From an uncultured Prevotella sp. (GTDB lineage: Bacteria; Bacteroidota; Bacteroidia; Bacteroidales; Bacteroidaceae), in the NCBI GenBank assembly GCA_900550365.1, contig URRR01000026.1, positions 1 through 36,117 on the forward strand: a DNA stretch of 36,117 bases. The letters run 5' to 3'. Numbering within the stretch: position 1 is the stretch's first letter; every line of letters begins with the position of its first letter. Below the pieces are notes generated by a model that ran no database searches, had not been told where the DNA came from, and was given only the letters and a program-made list of their open reading frames with translations. The position numbers and the translations under genes were made by a program. Shown in pieces: positions 34,187-36,117 of this stretch.

Positions 34187-34192
34187 AGGGGC

Positions 34193-34274
34193 AAGAGGAG
34201 TTGAAGATATTATGGCCACATATCACGACTGACTGGATCAGAAGTGAATGGCGATGGTATCTTGAACTCCTCTT
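34193..34274 (+). promoter_or_regulatory. Long intercistronic hairpin between ftsH and cdsA
   Basis: AAGAGGAGTTGAAGATA (34193-34209) pairs with 34258-34274 with one mismatch; the loop is 48 nt. No T-tract follows, so it looks more like an RNA-processing or stability element than a simple terminator. Confidence 0.6.
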
Positions 34275-34324
34275 TCTCGTTTGACTTTTCACTGAATATT
34301 CCAACAAATAAAACCGTCAAGAAC

Positions 34325-35176
34325 ATGAAAAACCTGATAGTAAGAAGCATCACGGGCATATTTTTCGTCACGGCGATTGTCGTATGCTTCCTTGATCCGT
34401 TCGCAATGGAGTTTCTTTTCGCCTTTGTTACGGGCTTAAGTATATGGGAATACACCGGACTGGTGAACAACGTGAAGGGCGTTCAGGTTAACCGGATGAT
34501 CAGCACGATAGCCGGAGTGTACTTCTTCATTGCCGTAGGCGGGTTCTGCAGCGGCATTGTGCCCACTGGAGCGGTGTTCATTCCTTACCTGCTGACCGTT
34601 GTCTACCTGTTTATCAGCGAGCTTTACGCCAAGACCGAGAACGCTATCAACGACTGGGCGTACACCATGCTCGGCCAGATGTACATCGCCCTGCCCTTCT
34701 CTACCATAAATGTTCTTGCCTTCAACGCCACGCCTGACGGCGGCATTGTGTTCAATTACATCATCCCCTTGTGCGTGTTCATCTTCCTTTGGGCCAACGA
34801 CACGGGTGCTTACTGCTCCGGTTCGCTGCTCGGCAAGCACAAGCTGTTTCCGCGCATATCCCCGGGCAAGAGCTGGGAAGGCTCGATAGGCGGCGCCATT
34901 ATCGTGCTTGCCGTGGCTTACGGCATCGGCTGGTACGACAACAACCATAATGCCGAGGCCACGCTTACGATACTGCAATGGATGGGGCTCGGCCTCGTCG
35001 TCGTGGTGTTCGGCACGTGGGGCGACCTCGTTGAGTCGCTTTTCAAGCGCACACTCGGCATCAAGGACAGCGGCAACATACTGCCCGGACACGGAGGAAT
35101 GCTCGACCGCTTCGACTCATCGCTCATGGCCATGCCGGCGGCAGTTATCTATCTATACTCGCTGACGCTGTTCTGA
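34325..35176 (+). CDS. cdsA: Phosphatidate cytidylyltransferase
   Basis: CdsA makes CDP-diacylglycerol from phosphatidate and CTP in the inner membrane, the step that feeds phospholipid synthesis. The 283-residue protein has about eight membrane segments. The C-terminal CdsA signature is complete: SLFKRTLGIKDSGNILPGHG continues into GMLDRFDS (about 238-266), preceded by ISPGKSWEGSIGG. I start it at 34325 (MKNLIVRSITGIFFV), because the longer frame from 34244 would begin in the intercistronic hairpin. It is the third gene of the operon and ends at a clear terminator. Confidence 0.96.
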   Translation: MKNLIVRSITGIFFVTAIVVCFLDPFAMEFLFAFVTGLSIWEYTGLVNNVKGVQVNRMISTIAGVYFFIAVGGFCSGIVPTGAVFIPYLLTVVYLFISELYAKTENAINDWAYTMLGQMYIALPFSTINVLAFNATPDGGIVFNYIIPLCVFIFLWANDTGAYCSGSLLGKHKLFPRISPGKSWEGSIGGAIIVLAVAYGIGWYDNNHNAEATLTILQWMGLGLVVVVFGTWGDLVESLFKRTLGIKDSGNILPGHGGMLDRFDSSLMAMPAAVIYLYSLTLF

Positions 35177-35208
35177 GCAAGACAACTCAACGCTCAAACA
35201 TACATAGT

Positions 35209-35252
35209 GCCTTCCATTTGACGAACAACTGTCAGTGGAAGGCTTTGTTTTT
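35209..35252 (+). terminator. Terminator of the rsfS-ftsH-cdsA operon
   Basis: GCCTTCCA (35209-35216) pairs perfectly with 35236-35243, with a further TGAC/GTCA pairing inside, followed by TTTGTTTTT. Confidence 0.88.
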
Positions 35253-35337
35253 ATATACCATTTAAAATTATTTCATTGAAAAACGTCACCTAACCAGACT
35301 TTATTTATTATCTTAGCCGAATAAAACCGTTACAATC

Positions 35338-35763
35338 ATGAACAACAGTAACAAGAATAAAAAGGAAATTTCATGCGGCATAACGCCAGACATGATTAAC
35401 TCACTGAATGCCAACGAGATTTTCGTATTCGGCAGCAATCTTTCAGGACAGCATGGAGGGGGCGCGGCACGTACAGCATACAAAAAATTCGGCGCAGTGT
35501 GGGGACAAGGCACAGGCTTACAGGGACATTCTTATGCGATACCCACGATGCAGGGAGGAGTGGAAACCATACGGCCTTACGTTAATGAGTTTATTGCATT
35601 TGCCAATGCACATGCAGAGTTGCACTTCCTCGTTACGCGCATAGGTTGTGGCATAGCAGGGTTTACAGATGAAGAAATAGCCCCGCTATTTGCAGCAGCT
35701 ATTCATTTAAAGAATGTCAGTCTGCCTGACGAATTCATAGATGTGATAACGTCAGAAGAATAA
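35338..35763 (+). CDS. Small macro-like (A1S_2505-type) protein
   Basis: This 141-residue cytoplasmic protein has a pattern I recognise from a phage-associated family: EIFVFGSNLSGQHGGGAART (27-46), then FGAVWGQGTGLQGHSYAIPT (51-70) and FLVTRIGCGIAGFTDEEIAP. The glycine-rich loops, the HSYAIPT strand and the CGIAGF motif resemble macrodomains, which bind or remove ADP-ribose. That link is inference and the name is tentative. The gene stands alone after the cdsA terminator and is flanked by repeats. No phage genes are visible nearby. Upstream, TATCTTAG near 35310 is a poor match to a -7 box. Confidence 0.75.
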   Translation: MNNSNKNKKEISCGITPDMINSLNANEIFVFGSNLSGQHGGGAARTAYKKFGAVWGQGTGLQGHSYAIPTMQGGVETIRPYVNEFIAFANAHAELHFLVTRIGCGIAGFTDEEIAPLFAAAIHLKNVSLPDEFIDVITSEE

Positions 35764-35804
35764 TATTGTAGCTTTGGTCAGATACGACAGCTTCCTAAAA
35801 GACT

Positions 35805-35925
35805 GTTCATCCGCAGTTAAGGCGCATAAAGTTAAGGCATATTTGCCTGGCAAACAACAAAACATATGGCTTTAACTTCTAACGCCCGCAGGGCGTGATA
35901 ACTTCTCTAACTTCTTTAACTACTT
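35805..35925 (+). repeat. Second dispersed repeat family, copy d
   Basis: It matches the minus-strand reading of 5849-5970: shared blocks are ttcatccgca, ataaagttaaggcatatttg, caaacaacaaa, gctttaacttctaacg and aacttctttaact. In place of agcgaagcgagtga it has cccgcagggcgtga, which forms an ACGCCC/GGGCGT hairpin. Confidence 0.82.
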
Positions 35926-35928
35926 TTC

Positions 35929-36009
35929 AAAAGACGGCAAACGGCATTGCAAAAGGCCGTCAATCGCACGCTAAAAGGCCGTCTTTCACAATCCGAAAGA
36001 CGGCCTTTT
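35929..36009. repeat. 22-bp-period palindromic array F (4 units)
   Basis: Units start at 35929, 35951, 35973 and 35995; spacers are gcattgc, gcacgct and acaatcc. The conserved flank lies to the right (36010-36033, minus-strand reading tgataatcaatgtgct), as in array E, with which it shares the spacer gcacgct. Confidence 0.88.
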
Positions 36010-36040
36010 AGAAGCACATTGATTATCAGACAATAACACA

Positions 36041-36117
36041 ATGACTATGCCTGAAATTACTTCACACAAAAAGTCGTTATTTACTGAAAAGATTTACATA
36101 TGCATTTATGTGTTCCG
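36041..36117 (+). CDS. Possible start of a gene cut by the right edge
   Basis: An ATG at 36041 (or 36047 in the same frame) opens a frame that stays open to the window end, MTMPEITSHKKSLFTEKIYI and on. It is only 25 codons and AT-rich, so it may be chance. No function can be given. Confidence 0.25.
   Translation, partial: MTMPEITSHKKSLFTEKIYICIYVF

Larger units (their letters stand above)
35764..36117. other. Right-end intergenic region with both repeat families
   Basis: A copy of the second dispersed family (35805-35925) is followed within 4 bp by array F (35929-36009) and its flank. A possible gene start lies near 36041. Confidence 0.7.

Overview
The window is a stretch of chromosome from a Bacteroidota bacterium, most likely Prevotella or a close relative. 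The reasons are a SusC/SusD pair, a GLPGL-family protein next to an outer-membrane receptor, the rsfS-ftsH-cdsA gene order, a Prevotella-type tryptophanase, many promoters of the Bacteroidota form TTTG-N19-21-TAnnTTTG, and almost no classical Shine-Dalgarno sequences. The genes are mostly housekeeping; the unusual content lies in the intergenic DNA.

Layout. Positions 1-1720 (minus) hold a GLPGL protein overlapping the start of a carboxypeptidase-regulatory/TonB-plug outer-membrane protein that runs off the left edge. Positions 2081-4591 (minus) encode a patatin phospholipase fused to a POTRA and beta-barrel. At 4649-5808 (minus) lie queF and a queuosine-precursor transporter gene, translationally coupled. 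At 6299-7378 (plus) is a TlpA-like thioredoxin. Positions 7717-11660 (minus) carry a stress block of hsp20, ppx/gppA and ppk1. Positions 12127-17160 (minus) carry tnaA, pepD, a flippase-like membrane protein and a GNAT acetyltransferase. At 17381-22069 (plus) are tRNA-Arg(CCG), corA, a DUF349 coiled-coil protein and a TPR protein. Positions 22147-31047 (minus) form a polysaccharide utilization locus: susC (with a frameshift at a C7 tract), susD, a GH43 enzyme and a DUF5060/DUF5605 glycoside hydrolase. A tRNA-Gln(CTG) follows on the minus strand. At 31720-35176 (plus) is the rsfS-ftsH-cdsA operon, then a small macro-like protein.

The most striking unexplained feature is a dispersed intergenic array family. 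Each of eight arrays has three to five 15-bp hyphenated palindromes (core AAAAGGCCGTCTTTT or AAAAGACGGCCTTTT) separated by exactly 7 bp. This gives a strict 22-bp register at all 32 units I could place. Most arrays carry a conserved flank resembling TTGATTATCAATGTGTTAC on one side, so they have a polarity. A second dispersed family (about 70-120 bp, ending in the gcatatgrctttaactt type sequence) includes a perfect 68-bp inverted repeat around the tlpA/hsp20 intergenic region.

Other points of interest are a repeat hairpin inserted in frame into the patatin gene, a full-consensus sigma-54 promoter with two phased upstream boxes at hsp20, a leader with a possible ribosome-site-sequestering helix at corA, repeated TGTAAGCAAA boxes upstream of tnaA, and a long intercistronic hairpin between ftsH and cdsA. 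All functions are assigned by reading motifs by eye; no database search was possible.
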